Source: Streptomyces sp. NBC_01298 (lineage in GTDB: Bacteria; Actinomycetota; Actinomycetes; Streptomycetales; Streptomycetaceae). From it: a stretch of 64,000 bases of DNA. This document shows, piece after piece, positions 44,814 through 53,989 of this stretch. The position numbers were made by a program, and so were the translations under genes. The notes below the pieces were generated by a model. It made no database searches and was not told the origin of the DNA. It saw nothing but the letters and a program-made list of their open reading frames with translations. Positions within the stretch are counted from its first letter, which is position 1. Each line of letters starts with the position of its first letter. The stretch is taken from contig NZ_CP108414.1 of NCBI RefSeq assembly GCF_035978755.1, positions 4,588,001 to 4,652,000 of the forward strand, in the 5' to 3' direction.

Positions 44814-47800
44814 GAGTTTTCCCCAGTGTCCTGGTAAAGGTGTCGTCGGATGTCGAGTCGGCGCCGGGCCGCGGACCCGGCCCCGGACAGGGACGTCGCG
44901 GAGTGGGCAGGGCCCGGAACGCGGACCGCGGTACGGGCCGTACCGCGGTCCGCGCCCCCGGAGCGGCCGTCGGCGGGAGCGTCGAGCACTGCGGCGAGGC
45001 GGCCCAGAGTGGGATGGGCGAACAGCTCGGTCACCGGCACATCGAGTCCCAGCCGCTCCCGCAGCAGCCCGTGCAGCCGTACGAGCCCGATCGAGGTCAG
45101 CCCGGCGTCGAAGAAGTTCTCGTCGGGGCCCAGGTCCCGGCCGAGCACCTCCCGGGCGAGCGCCGCGAGGCGCCCGCCGCCACCGTGCTCGCCGCCACCG
45201 GGCCCGGTGGCGGCGAGCACGGTGGCGGCGGTGGTGACGTGCAGGACGGTGCTGCCGACGGCGGAGACCTTGTGGTTGTGGTCCATGCCGAGCCGGTCCA
45301 CCACGCGTACGACGGCCGGGACGGCGTGGGCGGGCAGCAGACGGCGCAGGTAGGCGCGCAGCCGGCCGGGGTCGGGGAGGGCGGCGCCGTCCGGCACCAC
45401 GTGGAGGGTCAGCGCACCGCCGACGGCGTTGGCCTCGAAGGTGGCCAACGCGCGGGCGACGGAGTCGTGGCTCAGGGCGGCGGCCTCGATCTCTTCCGGG
45501 GCCACCCGGAAGCCGTCGACGAGGAACTGCCGGTCCGCGCGGCCTTCGATGTGCACCCTGCCCGCCGGATCGCGTCGGCCCAGGTCACCGGTTCGGAACC
45601 GGCGGACGCCGGCTCCCGCCCCGGCCGTGAACGCGTCGCCGCGCTCGCCGTCGTCCACGTACCCCAGGGCCACCCTCGGCCCCTCGACCACGACGCTGCC
45701 CCGGCGCCCCGGTTCCACCGGGCGCCCCGCCTCGTCGAGGACGATGAGCCGGTTGCCGCCGAATCCGTCGCCCACGGGGAGCGCGGCGGTGTCGGGCAGG
45801 GCCGGATCGGGGTCCTGGCCGGGCTCGGCGACGGTGGCGATGGAAGCGATCTGCGGCGTCTCCGTGGCGCCGTAGGCGTTGACGATCCGGGCGCCGGTGA
45901 GGCGGCGGAGACGGCGTACGAGCCCCGCCGTCAGGGGGGCGCCGCCACAGACCACCAGCCGCAGCTCGTCGAGCCGGGCCGCCGGGCCGCCGAACGCGGT
46001 GACGAGTTCGAGGAGTGCCGGGGTGGCGTGCAGGATCGTGATCCGGCTCTCGCCCAGGAAGCGGACGAGCCGGTCGGGCGACCGGAACACGTCATCGGGC
46101 GGCACCACGAGCGTGCCGCCCGCGCGCAGCGGTACGAACAGGTCGCGCAGCAGGGGGTCGTGGCCCGGCCCGGCCAGCAGCGCGACCCGGTCGTCGGTTC
46201 CCGGCGCGAACTCCTCCGCGTACCGGTCGAGGGAGGCTTCGAGAACTCTGCGGCCGGCCACCACGGCAGCCGGACGCCCACTGGTACCCGAGGTGAACAG
46301 GATGTGGCTCGCGTCGGGCAGCCGCCGCCCCGGCATCGGGCCGGCCACGGTACGGGGGGCCGCCTCGGCCGTGGCACTGTCCAGGAGCAGGCAGGGCCGG
46401 ACCAGGTCCCTCTGTTCGCTCAGCCGGGCGGCGGGCAGAGCGGCGTCCGACAGGGCGGGTACGGCGCCTGCCGCCCAGGTCGCCAGCAGGGCGACGGGCA
46501 GCCCGGGCGTGCGGCGCGAGGCCACGTCCACCACGGCGCCGTCGGCGGCTCCGGCCGACACCAGCCGGGCCGTGAGGGCGTCGACCCGGTCGACGAGTTC
46601 CCGGTAGGTCATGATCGGCGCGCCGTCCTGCTCCACGGCCACGGCGTCGGGTGTGTCGGCCGCCCTGGCCCGGACACTGTCCACCAGCGGCCGTGCGTCC
46701 GGGTGCGCGGGGAGCGCGGGGACCGGCTCCGGGCGGGGCGCGAGCAGTCCGGGAGCCGTGTCCGGCTCCTGTAGCAGACGTGTCAGCACGTGTCCGACCT
46801 GGTCGAGGACCTCACGGGCGACGTCCCCTGCCACCCGGTCGGTGGCGTGGACGAGCTCCAGGCGGTAGCCGTCCTGCTGGCGCAGGTAGAAGTTCAGGTC
46901 GAACAGGGCCGCATGGCCGGGCGGCTGATGGTGCGTGGCCTCCAGAGCCCCGAAGCGCGGGGGCGGCGGCGTGCGGGTGACGTCGTTGACCCAGACGTGG
47001 AAGAGGGGGTTTCGCGTGGGGTCGCCGGTCAGGCCCAGGGCATCCACCAGGACGTCGAAGGGCGGCGCCCCGTGTTCGTAGGCCTCCAGGTGACGCTCCG
47101 CCGCGTGCCGCAGCAGAGCGCCGGCGTCCGTCTGGGCGCCCACGTCGAGCCGGACGGGCAGCGTGGTGAGCAGGAACCCGAACAGGTCCTCGTCCCGGTG
47201 GCCGCGGCGCACCGAGGCCGGCATGCCGAGGACGACGCTCTCGCGGGAGGTCCAGACCGACAGGACCAGCCCCACACAGGCCAGCAGGAGGGTGGCCGGG
47301 GTGGCGCGGTGCGTGCGCAGCAGGGCGTCGATCCGCTCGGAGGCCCGGGCGTCGAAGTGGAGGCTGGTGCCGGAACCGGTGGAGTCGGGGACGGCGGAGG
47401 GCCGGGGGGCGAAGGGCAGCCCGCTCTGCGCGGGCACCCCGTCCAGGCGGCGCCGCCAGAACTCCAGGTCCTCCGGCCAGCCGCGGCCGGCGTCGGGGTC
47501 GGTGACGGCGCGGCGCGCGTGGTCGGCGAAGCGGGGGGCCTGGCCCGGTGGGGCGGTACCGGTATAGGCGGCTGCCAGACCGGCGAACATCAGGTCGAGG
47601 CTGTGCTGGTCACAGACCATGTGGTGGACGGAGAGCACCAGATAGACGGCGTCACTGTCGGTGCACTCCAGCAGCCCGGCCCGGAACAGCGGCGCCCGGT
47701 CCAGGAGAATGGTCTGACGCGCGATGCTCCGTACGAACGCGTCCGCATCGGCCTCGGGGCCGGTCGCGGTCTGCCACACGGGGGTGACGGGCCGGTCGTA

Positions 47801-48628
47801 CACCAGATGGGCCTCGCCGTCGGCCGGGCCGCCGACCTCGGCACGCAGCAGGTCGTGACGCCGGACCACCGTGGCGAGGGCAGCGTCCAACCGGGCACGG
47901 TCGGGCCGCCCGGCCAGGCGCAGGGATCCGACCACGTTGTAGGCGGCGGGGTTCGGCATCACGTGGCTGAGCAGGTGCAGCCGCCGCTGCGCCGGGGTCA
48001 GGGGGCCGGTGCCGGGGGCGCGATTCCCGTCCGGGCCGGCCGCGAGGTCCGGATCCAGCGCAGGTTCCGGTTCCCCAGGGCGGGCGGTGCGGGGCGCATC
48101 GGCCACGTACGTCTCCAGCTGATCGAGGGAGACGTTCTCGGACAGCAGCATCCGGAGCGGGACGTCGACGCCCAGGTCCTCGGCGATCCTGGCAATCAGG
48201 CGTACGGCGAGCAGCGAGTGCCCGCCGAGGTTCAGGAAGCCGTGCCCGCTGTCCGACCGGTCGGCGTCACGGCCGAGTTCGCCCCACCACACCCCGGCGA
48301 GCGGGGTGTCCGCGGACAGGGCCGACGGGGTGCCCGGGGCGCGCTGCCACCACGCGGCGAGCGAGCGGACGAGCTCCTGTCGGTCGACTCCGTCCGGTGT
48401 CCGCGGCAGTTCGGGCAGCCAGCGGAACCCGTGGGGGTGCTCCGCCGCGGGCAGGTGGTCGGCCAGATGGTCGCGCAGCTCGGCGAGCGGCACGGTCGGG
48501 CCGGCGGCCACGAGCGCGGCGACGGTTTCCGGCGCACCGCCGGAACGGGCCGGCACGGTGACCACAGCGGCATGGTCGACGCTCGGGTGGGCGGCGAGCA
48601 CAGCCTCAAGCCGCGAGGTGTTCTCCAC
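44810..48628 (-). CDS. NRPS: A-domain remnant, PCP, C, A, PCP
   Basis: A 1272-residue NRPS. Residues 1-95 are the tail of an adenylation domain without its large part: SRLEAVLAAHPSVDHAAVV through TPDGVDRQEL, where the A10 lysine is missing. Then PCP (Ser138, LGGHS), C domain (about 208-630, HHMVCDQHS at 335-343, catalytic His336 and Asp340), a second A domain (about 645-1125) and PCP (Ser1179, LTS). The second A domain deviates: A3 reads TSGTSGRPAAV without the usual lysine, and A4 reads GHDPLLRDLF. A5 (NAYGATET), A8 and the A10 lysine (Lys1120) are intact, so activity is possible; substrate cannot be predicted. GTG 48628 has GGAGG upstream. Coupled to the PKS by ATGA. Confidence 0.93.
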   Translation of the reverse strand: MENTSRLEAVLAAHPSVDHAAVVTVPARSGGAPETVAALVAAGPTVPLAELRDHLADHLPAAEHPHGFRWLPELPRTPDGVDRQELVRSLAAWWQRAPGTPSALSADTPLAGVWWGELGRDADRSDSGHGFLNLGGHSLLAVRLIARIAEDLGVDVPLRMLLSENVSLDQLETYVADAPRTARPGEPEPALDPDLAAGPDGNRAPGTGPLTPAQRRLHLLSHVMPNPAAYNVVGSLRLAGRPDRARLDAALATVVRRHDLLRAEVGGPADGEAHLVYDRPVTPVWQTATGPEADADAFVRSIARQTILLDRAPLFRAGLLECTDSDAVYLVLSVHHMVCDQHSLDLMFAGLAAAYTGTAPPGQAPRFADHARRAVTDPDAGRGWPEDLEFWRRRLDGVPAQSGLPFAPRPSAVPDSTGSGTSLHFDARASERIDALLRTHRATPATLLLACVGLVLSVWTSRESVVLGMPASVRRGHRDEDLFGFLLTTLPVRLDVGAQTDAGALLRHAAERHLEAYEHGAPPFDVLVDALGLTGDPTRNPLFHVWVNDVTRTPPPPRFGALEATHHQPPGHAALFDLNFYLRQQDGYRLELVHATDRVAGDVAREVLDQVGHVLTRLLQEPDTAPGLLAPRPEPVPALPAHPDARPLVDSVRARAADTPDAVAVEQDGAPIMTYRELVDRVDALTARLVSAGAADGAVVDVASRRTPGLPVALLATWAAGAVPALSDAALPAARLSEQRDLVRPCLLLDSATAEAAPRTVAGPMPGRRLPDASHILFTSGTSGRPAAVVAGRRVLEASLDRYAEEFAPGTDDRVALLAGPGHDPLLRDLFVPLRAGGTLVVPPDDVFRSPDRLVRFLGESRITILHATPALLELVTAFGGPAARLDELRLVVCGGAPLTAGLVRRLRRLTGARIVNAYGATETPQIASIATVAEPGQDPDPALPDTAALPVGDGFGGNRLIVLDEAGRPVEPGRRGSVVVEGPRVALGYVDDGERGDAFTAGAGAGVRRFRTGDLGRRDPAGRVHIEGRADRQFLVDGFRVAPEEIEAAALSHDSVARALATFEANAVGGALTLHVVPDGAALPDPGRLRAYLRRLLPAHAVPAVVRVVDRLGMDHNHKVSAVGSTVLHVTTAATVLAATGPGGGEHGGGGRLAALAREVLGRDLGPDENFFDAGLTSIGLVRLHGLLRERLGLDVPVTELFAHPTLGRLAAVLDAPADGRSGGADRGTARTAVRVPGPAHSATSLSGAGSAARRRLDIRRHLYQDTGENS
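45174..45231. repeat. 58-bp perfect palindrome inside the NRPS gene
   Basis: 29-base arms, 45174-45202 and 45203-45231, are exact reverse complements with no loop. The centre is CCACCGGGCCCGGTGG. It encodes residues about 1133-1152 of the NRPS, a Gly/Ala-rich linker between the A domain and the last PCP. Confidence 0.95.
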
Positions 48629-48738
48629 GCTTCCTCCGTAGGAAGTCTCGGGGTGGGCAAGCCGGGGCGAGGGGACGGGTGGGGCGGACCGGGCGCGACC
48701 GGGTCGGGCGGCCCGGGCACACCGGGGCGGTCTGACTG

Positions 48739-49521
48739 TCAGGCGAAGTCGTCACCGCCGCCGGCCCGGGCCCGGCGCACCTGCAGGACGACGACCAGCC
48801 AGGCCAGTAGCAGCCAGCCGACGCCGACCGCCACCTCGGCGAGCAGGTGACCGGCCCAGGGTTCCCCGGCCATGCCGCTCCGGATGGCGAGCAGCCCGTT
48901 GCGCACGGGCAGGACGGTGCCGAGCGCGTCGACCCAGGACAGGCGGCCGGACGGGAGCAGCACCCCGCTGGCGAGGAGCACGAGGTAGGCGAGCAGGTTG
49001 CCCGCGAGGCCGTCGGCGCGCCGTCCGACGGCCAGGGCGGCGCCGGCCAGCCCGGCCGCGCTGGTCGTCCACGCCATCAGGAGGTAGACCGGCAGCCAGG
49101 GCACTAGCGCGGGCAGGGTGCCGGTGAGCCCGGTCAGGGGTGCCACGACGACCATGGCGGCGACGCAGTAGAGGAGTCCGAGCCCGGTGTAGGGCAGGGA
49201 GCGCACGAGGAAGACGTGGAAGACCGGGAGCCGTCCGCTGCGGATCCGGTAGAAGGTGCCGGACCATTTGTCGAGCATGGGGACGTCCATCACCGCCACC
49301 GCTCCCGACAGGGTCAGGATGACGGCGAGGGAGCCGGTGAACGCGAAGGCCGGATCGACGAGGCCCATGACCATGCCCAGCACGGTGAAGAACAAGCACT
49401 GCAGCACGGCGCGCGGGAGCAGGGCCGTCAACACGATGACGGGCGGGTTCTCCACCCGGAACTCCCACCAGCCGAAGCGTGCCACCACGGAGAACCGCCA
49501 CAGCGTCTCAGACCAGTTCAA
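48739..49521 (-). CDS. ABC-2 type exporter permease
   Basis: A 260-residue membrane protein with six hydrophobic segments (for example VIVLTALLPRAVLQCLFFTVLG and LLAYLVLLASGVLLP) and the ABC-2 core pattern. Overlaps the preceding permease gene by 14 bases. With its partner and the ATPase it should export the cluster product or a precursor. A 110-bp gap separates it from the NRPS gene. Confidence 0.88.
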   Translation of the reverse strand: MNWSETLWRFSVVARFGWWEFRVENPPVIVLTALLPRAVLQCLFFTVLGMVMGLVDPAFAFTGSLAVILTLSGAVAVMDVPMLDKWSGTFYRIRSGRLPVFHVFLVRSLPYTGLGLLYCVAAMVVVAPLTGLTGTLPALVPWLPVYLLMAWTTSAAGLAGAALAVGRRADGLAGNLLAYLVLLASGVLLPSGRLSWVDALGTVLPVRNGLLAIRSGMAGEPWAGHLLAEVAVGVGWLLLAWLVVVLQVRRARAGGGDDFA

Positions 49522-50290
49522 GGGTCCCCTCCTTGCGTGCGCGGTCCACGACCCGGACGAACGAGGCGATGGCCAGGGCGAAGTAGCCGGCGGTCAGCGC
49601 GGTGAGCATGCCGAGCGCACCGAGGTCAACGTGCCCGGCGGCCGTGTCGGCCAGGAATTCCTGCGCCCAGCGCAGGCTGATCAGCGTGGAGATCCAGCTG
49701 ACGGAGGCAGGGAGCAGGTCGGAGGGGACGAGGAGACCGCCCAGCAGGAACACCGGGTACATGAGGGCCGCGGACACCTGGAACCCGTACTGGGTGAGCA
49801 GCAGCACGCAGGCCAGCAGCATGCCGAGCGCTGCCCCGGAGACGACGGTGACGGCACTGCCGAGAAGCAGCCACCCCGGATGGGCGAGAGTGATCCGCAC
49901 ACCCGTGAGGAGGACGGTCACGGTCACGGACGCGGCGATGACGGCGACTCCCCGCAGGGTGGCGCCGAGGCATTTGCCGAGGAGGACCAAGAAGCCCGGA
50001 CGCACGCTGGTGACGCTGGCAGCGAGCGTGCCGTAGTGGAGTTCGAGGCGGAGGATGCCCCCGGCCACCCAGACGGTGCTGGCCCACAGTGAGGTGAGGA
50101 GCACGCCGATCGTCCACCGGGTCACGGTCTCGGCCGGCTGATCGGACCGTGAGCCGACGGTGACCAGGATGAGCACGACGGGCTGGACCACGCCGATGAC
50201 GAGGCCGAGGTGGTTGCCGCTCATCTCCCGGATCTGCATCCGGGCACAGGTCCACAGGACCCAGGCGGTGCCCGCGATCCGGCTAGCCAT
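49508..50290 (-). CDS. ABC-2 type exporter permease
   Basis: A 260-residue six-segment permease ([61 protein letters not shown]). Same size and fold as the next gene, so the two probably form a heterodimer. ATG 50290 overlaps the ATPase gene by 8 bases. Confidence 0.9.
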   Translation of the reverse strand: MASRIAGTAWVLWTCARMQIREMSGNHLGLVIGVVQPVVLILVTVGSRSDQPAETVTRWTIGVLLTSLWASTVWVAGGILRLELHYGTLAASVTSVRPGFLVLLGKCLGATLRGVAVIAASVTVTVLLTGVRITLAHPGWLLLGSAVTVVSGAALGMLLACVLLLTQYGFQVSAALMYPVFLLGGLLVPSDLLPASVSWISTLISLRWAQEFLADTAAGHVDLGALGMLTALTAGYFALAIASFVRVVDRARKEGTLELV

Positions 50291-51251
50291 GGCGCGTTCC
50301 TCCGAGTTCGAACCGGGCGTAGGCGTCCTCCAGGCGCAGCGGTGCCACGTCCATGCCGAGGATCTCGCTGCTGTCGACCAGACCGCTGAGCCGGCCGAGC
50401 GCCTCGGCGCCCCAGTCGCGGACCCTGAGCCGGGCGGTCCAGACGGGCCCGTCGGTGGTGACCTCGTCGACGACGAGGCAGTCCTCGTCGCCGGCGAGCG
50501 CGTCGCGGACGGGCGCGGGGCCCCGGCCGCGGACCGTGACGGTGGCGGTGTATCCGGCGGTCTTCGCGAATTCGGGGACGGTCATCGAGTCGATGACCCG
50601 GCCGCCGTCGAGGAGGACCACTCGTCCGGCGAGCCGCTCGATGTCAAGCAGGTAGTGGCTGGTGAGGAGGACGGACACGCCCTCGTCGCGCAGCCCGGCG
50701 ACGACGGTGCGGACCCGCTCGGCCTCGACCGGGTCGAGACCGACCGTGGGCTCGTCGAGCAGCAGCAGCCGGGGCCGTGCCACCAGACCGATGGCCAGGT
50801 GCAGGCGCTGCTTCATGCCCTTGGAGTACGTCTGCACGGGCCGGTCGGCGGCGTCCGTCAGGCCCGCCTCGGCCAGCGCCTCGTCCACCCGTGCGCCGAG
50901 TCCGCGACGGCCGTGGCCGCCGAGCATGGTGAAGAACACGAGGTTCTCCCGCCCGGTGAGCCGCCGGTAGAGGCCCCGGTCACCGCCGAAGACGGCGACG
51001 GTGCTGCGCCGGGCGGCGTTCACGTCCCGGACGACGTCGTGGCCGAAGACCCGGACGGTGCCGCTGGTGGGCAGCAGGAGCGTGCTGATGATCTGGGTGA
51101 GGGTGGTCTTGCCGGCGCCGTTGCCGCCGAGCAGACCGACCACTTCGCCCTCGTCGATGTGGAAGGAGACCTCACTCAGCGCGGTGACCTCCTTGCCCTT
51201 GTCGCGGAACACCCTGCCCAGGTTGTCGATCTCCACGGTGGGTCGGGACAT
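50283..51251 (-). CDS. ABC exporter ATPase (DrrA-like)
   Basis: A 322-residue ATPase: Walker [10 protein letters not shown] (about 42-50), signature YSKGMKQRL, Walker [14 protein letters not shown] and switch His in LLTSHY. The C-terminal 90-residue extension and the SKGMKQR signature match DrrA-type drug exporters that confer self-resistance. Upstream PhoX gene ends 18 bases away, suggesting one transcript. Confidence 0.93.
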   Translation of the reverse strand: MSRPTVEIDNLGRVFRDKGKEVTALSEVSFHIDEGEVVGLLGGNGAGKTTLTQIISTLLLPTSGTVRVFGHDVVRDVNAARRSTVAVFGGDRGLYRRLTGRENLVFFTMLGGHGRRGLGARVDEALAEAGLTDAADRPVQTYSKGMKQRLHLAIGLVARPRLLLLDEPTVGLDPVEAERVRTVVAGLRDEGVSVLLTSHYLLDIERLAGRVVLLDGGRVIDSMTVPEFAKTAGYTATVTVRGRGPAPVRDALAGDEDCLVVDEVTTDGPVWTARLRVRDWGAEALGRLSGLVDSSEILGMDVAPLRLEDAYARFELGGTRHG

Positions 51252-51269
51252 GTCGATACCTCCCTGTGC

Positions 51270-53366
51270 TCAGCGCCCGGCCGGACGGCCGTCGGTGCGC
51301 CAGGCGCAGATGACGGAGGGGCGCGGCACCCCGCCGTCCGGCCACGTGGAGGCGGGCTTCTCGTAGCTGGAGCCGCCGACCTCGCCGGGGTGCTGAATGG
51401 CGGCGAAGACGGTGCGGCCGTCGGCCGTGATGTACGGGCCGCACACCTCGGCGCCCACCGGGGCGCTGAGGAACCGGCGCACCTGCCCGGCCTCGGAGCC
51501 CGACAGCGCGGTGGCGTACAGGCCGTCGTTGGCGTCCAGGGCATAGGCCGAGTCGGTGGCGATCCAGAGGTTGCCGGACCGGTCGAAGGTGAGGTTGTCC
51601 GGCGAGGAGATCGGCGAGACCCCGTTCTTGTCCCCGCCCATGAAGTACGTGGTGGGGTCGGCGGGGTCACCGCAGACGATCGGCAGGGTCCAGCCGAAGG
51701 TCTCGGCGCTGTGGTCCCCGCCGTCCTCGGTGATCTCCAGGATGTGGCCGTGCTTGTTGACGGTTCGGGGGTTGGCCTCGTCCACACCGGCATACCCGGC
51801 GGCTCCGCGGCGCGTGTTGTTGGTCATCGAGGCGTACACCTTGCCGGTGACCGGGCTCGTCTCGACGTCCTCGGGGCGGTCCATCTTGGTCGCCCCGGCG
51901 CGGTCGGCGGCGTCCCGGGTGTAGATCAGCACCTCTTCGAGGGTCATGCCGGAGACCATGGACCGGCCGTTGTGCACCAGTGGGATCCAACGGCCCCGAC
52001 CGTCGAAGGAGCCGTCGGAGGGCAGGGTCCCGCTGCCGTCGATCTCGCTGGGACTGCTCGCCGAGACTTCGGCGACGTACAGGGAACCCGACTCCAGGAG
52101 CGTCCTGTTGTGCGCGCGGGCGCGGGCCGAGAGCCCGGGGTCGTACGTGCGGTCGGAAACGAACTTGTAGAGGTACTCGAACCGGTCGTCGTCGCCCATG
52201 TAGACGACGACGCGCCCGTCGGGGGCGACGGTGACGGTGGCGCCCTCGTGCTTGATGCGGCCCAGCGCGGTGTGCTTGCGCGGCGCGGCCGTGGGGTCGT
52301 ACGGGTCGATCTCGACGATCCAGCCGAAGCGGTGCACCTCGTTGGGGTGCTTGGAGAGATCGAGGCGCTCGTCCACCCGGGACCAGCCTCGGGTGGTCAT
52401 GGGCGACTTCACGTCCACGCCGTAGCGGGCCAGGCTGGGCTTGAGCTCCTCGGGGGCCTGGGCGCCGTTGCTGAAGCAGTAGTTGAAATTCTCCTCGCCC
52501 GACAACACGGTGCCCCACGGAGTGACGCCGCCGGCGCAGTTGGCGAGGGTTCCCCACACGGTACGTCCGCGGGGGTCCTCGGCGGTGCGCAGCAGCGGGT
52601 GCCCGGCGGCCGCACCGGTGACGGTGAAGCGTGTGGTGAAGCGGGTGACCCGGCGGTTGTGGCGGCGGGCGCCCTCGCGGACCAGACGCCAGCGGCCGGT
52701 CCCGCAGTCCCGCCGGATCTCCACGACGGACATGCCGGAGGCCTCGATGGTCGCCCGGACCTCGTCCTCGGACAGCGCGTCCAGACTGGTGAAGCCGGGG
52801 AACATCAGCTCGGGGTTGGTGTACTCGTGGTTGCACACCAGCAGGGCGCGGTCACCGCCGTCGTCGCCGGGCAGCGGGAGCACGGCGACGTAGTCGTTGT
52901 TGTAGCCGAAGGTCCGGGCCTGAGCGGTGGCGGTGAGCCGGGTCGGGTCGAGCGGCGGGCTGCCCGGGGTGACGGGGTCACCCCAGGAGACGACGACGGC
53001 GTGCTCGTAGCCTTCCGGAACCTTGACCGCGTCCTCACGGGTGGGGGCCACCGGCGTGAACGACGGAGCGCGGGTCCCCGCGCCGGAGGTACCCGCCCCC
53101 GCCACCGGGGTTGCCGCGCCGGCCCCGGTGGCGGCCGCGGCGGGACCGGCCGCGAGGCCGCCCGCGGTGACCCCGAGGACCAGGGCACCCGCGCCGCGCA
53201 GGGCACCGCGGCGGCTCACACCCTCGGCCACCAGGTCGCCGAAGTACGAGTTGCCCGACGTGTTGGGTGCGGGGTGGGCGCAGGCGTTGCCGCACCGGTA
53301 CAGGCAGGTCATCGCGGAACGACCGCGGTGCACTCCGAGGAGCGGCAGGAAACGTGGTTCTGCCAT
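51270..53366 (-). CDS. PhoX-type secreted phosphatase (DUF839), Tat substrate
   Basis: A 698-residue protein with a twin-arginine signal around residues 50-75 (SRRGALRGAGALVLGVTAG, unusually far from the start) and a PhoX-type beta-propeller. Family motifs: LLVCNHEYTNPELMFPG, GTVLSGEENFNYCFSNG, GRIKHEGATV, DGRVVVYMGDDDRFEYLYKF, and MDRPEDVETSPVTGKVY. PhoX enzymes are calcium/iron-dependent phosphomonoesterases acting outside the cell. ATG 53366 is used; TTG 53372, two codons upstream, has better spacing to GAGGGAGAG. As first gene of the exporter-NRPS-PKS arm it may remove a phosphate from an exported precursor, or be an unrelated neighbour. Confidence 0.85.
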   Translation of the reverse strand: MAEPRFLPLLGVHRGRSAMTCLYRCGNACAHPAPNTSGNSYFGDLVAEGVSRRGALRGAGALVLGVTAGGLAAGPAAAATGAGAATPVAGAGTSGAGTRAPSFTPVAPTREDAVKVPEGYEHAVVVSWGDPVTPGSPPLDPTRLTATAQARTFGYNNDYVAVLPLPGDDGGDRALLVCNHEYTNPELMFPGFTSLDALSEDEVRATIEASGMSVVEIRRDCGTGRWRLVREGARRHNRRVTRFTTRFTVTGAAAGHPLLRTAEDPRGRTVWGTLANCAGGVTPWGTVLSGEENFNYCFSNGAQAPEELKPSLARYGVDVKSPMTTRGWSRVDERLDLSKHPNEVHRFGWIVEIDPYDPTAAPRKHTALGRIKHEGATVTVAPDGRVVVYMGDDDRFEYLYKFVSDRTYDPGLSARARAHNRTLLESGSLYVAEVSASSPSEIDGSGTLPSDGSFDGRGRWIPLVHNGRSMVSGMTLEEVLIYTRDAADRAGATKMDRPEDVETSPVTGKVYASMTNNTRRGAAGYAGVDEANPRTVNKHGHILEITEDGGDHSAETFGWTLPIVCGDPADPTTYFMGGDKNGVSPISSPDNLTFDRSGNLWIATDSAYALDANDGLYATALSGSEAGQVRRFLSAPVGAEVCGPYITADGRTVFAAIQHPGEVGGSSYEKPASTWPDGGVPRPSVICAWRTDGRPAGR

Positions 53367-53569
53367 GGCCAAGGCAGCTCTCCCTCAAGAGGCACAAAGG
53401 TGGGTGTCATCGGCGGACTGCGAGAAGGGCAGTACCGGCGGTCCCCATGGAAGGCCAGGCCACAGGGGTGGTCAACGAGGGCGGCAACTTGTGGCCACGG
53501 TCGCAGGGGGCTCCGAGCCCGGATCCACGATGGGCCAGATCACCCGTCCGCACGAAGAAGGAGGGTCCC
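53367..53569. promoter_or_regulatory. Divergent control region of the two cluster arms
   Basis: This 203-bp stretch separates PhoX (minus) from the A10-PCP gene (plus) and should hold promoters for both cluster arms. I see no clear -35/-10 pair and no dyad matching those at the XRE-TPR gene. AAGGAGGG at 53558-53565 is the ribosome binding site of the plus-strand gene. Confidence 0.5.
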
Positions 53570-53989
53570 GTGCCGGAAGCAGATCTGCGCGCTTACCTCG
53601 AACAGCATCTTCCGCATTACATGGTGCCTGCACTGTTCGTCGAACTCGACGAACTGCCCCTGACGCCGAACAAGAAGGTCGACATCAAGGCGCTCCCCGA
53701 GCCGCTGACGGGCGAGGCCGCGGCCGGCCCGGTGGTCGCGCCGCGCGACGAGCTCGAGCGTTCCGTGATCGCGGTCTGGAGTGAGGTGCTGGGCCGTGAG
53801 GGCATCGGGGCCAAGGACCACTTCTTCCGGCTGGGCGGGAACTCGTTCCACCTGGTGCGCGTGGTCGCCCGGCTGCGCGACATCCACGGCGTGGCCCTGT
53901 CGTCACGCGCCTTCTTCGAGCGGCCCACAGTCGAGGCGCTGGCCACCCAGGTAAGGGAAGCGCTGCACGCGGGAGAGGCCTCCCGATGA
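53570..53989 (+). CDS. Adenylation-domain C-terminal fragment (A10) fused to PCP
   Basis: A 139-residue protein. Residues 1-45 (DLRAYLEQHLPHYMVP, then LPLTPNKKVDIKALP) are the last part of an adenylation domain, with the catalytic A10 lysine at Lys36. Residues 55-135 are a complete PCP with Ser92 in LGGNS for the phosphopantetheine arm. It starts with GTG, preceded by AAGGAGGG at 5-base spacing, so it is a designed start rather than a broken gene. The fragment is exactly what the next protein's A domain lacks. TGA overlaps ATG of the C-A gene. Confidence 0.9.
   Translation: MPEADLRAYLEQHLPHYMVPALFVELDELPLTPNKKVDIKALPEPLTGEAAAGPVVAPRDELERSVIAVWSEVLGREGIGAKDHFFRLGGNSFHLVRVVARLRDIHGVALSSRAFFERPTVEALATQVREALHAGEASR

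Noticed and set aside
50160..53663. 1,167-codon open frame on the plus strand
   Set aside because: It runs antisense through the ABC and PhoX genes, is rich in Val/Asp/Gly without domains, and reflects GC bias.
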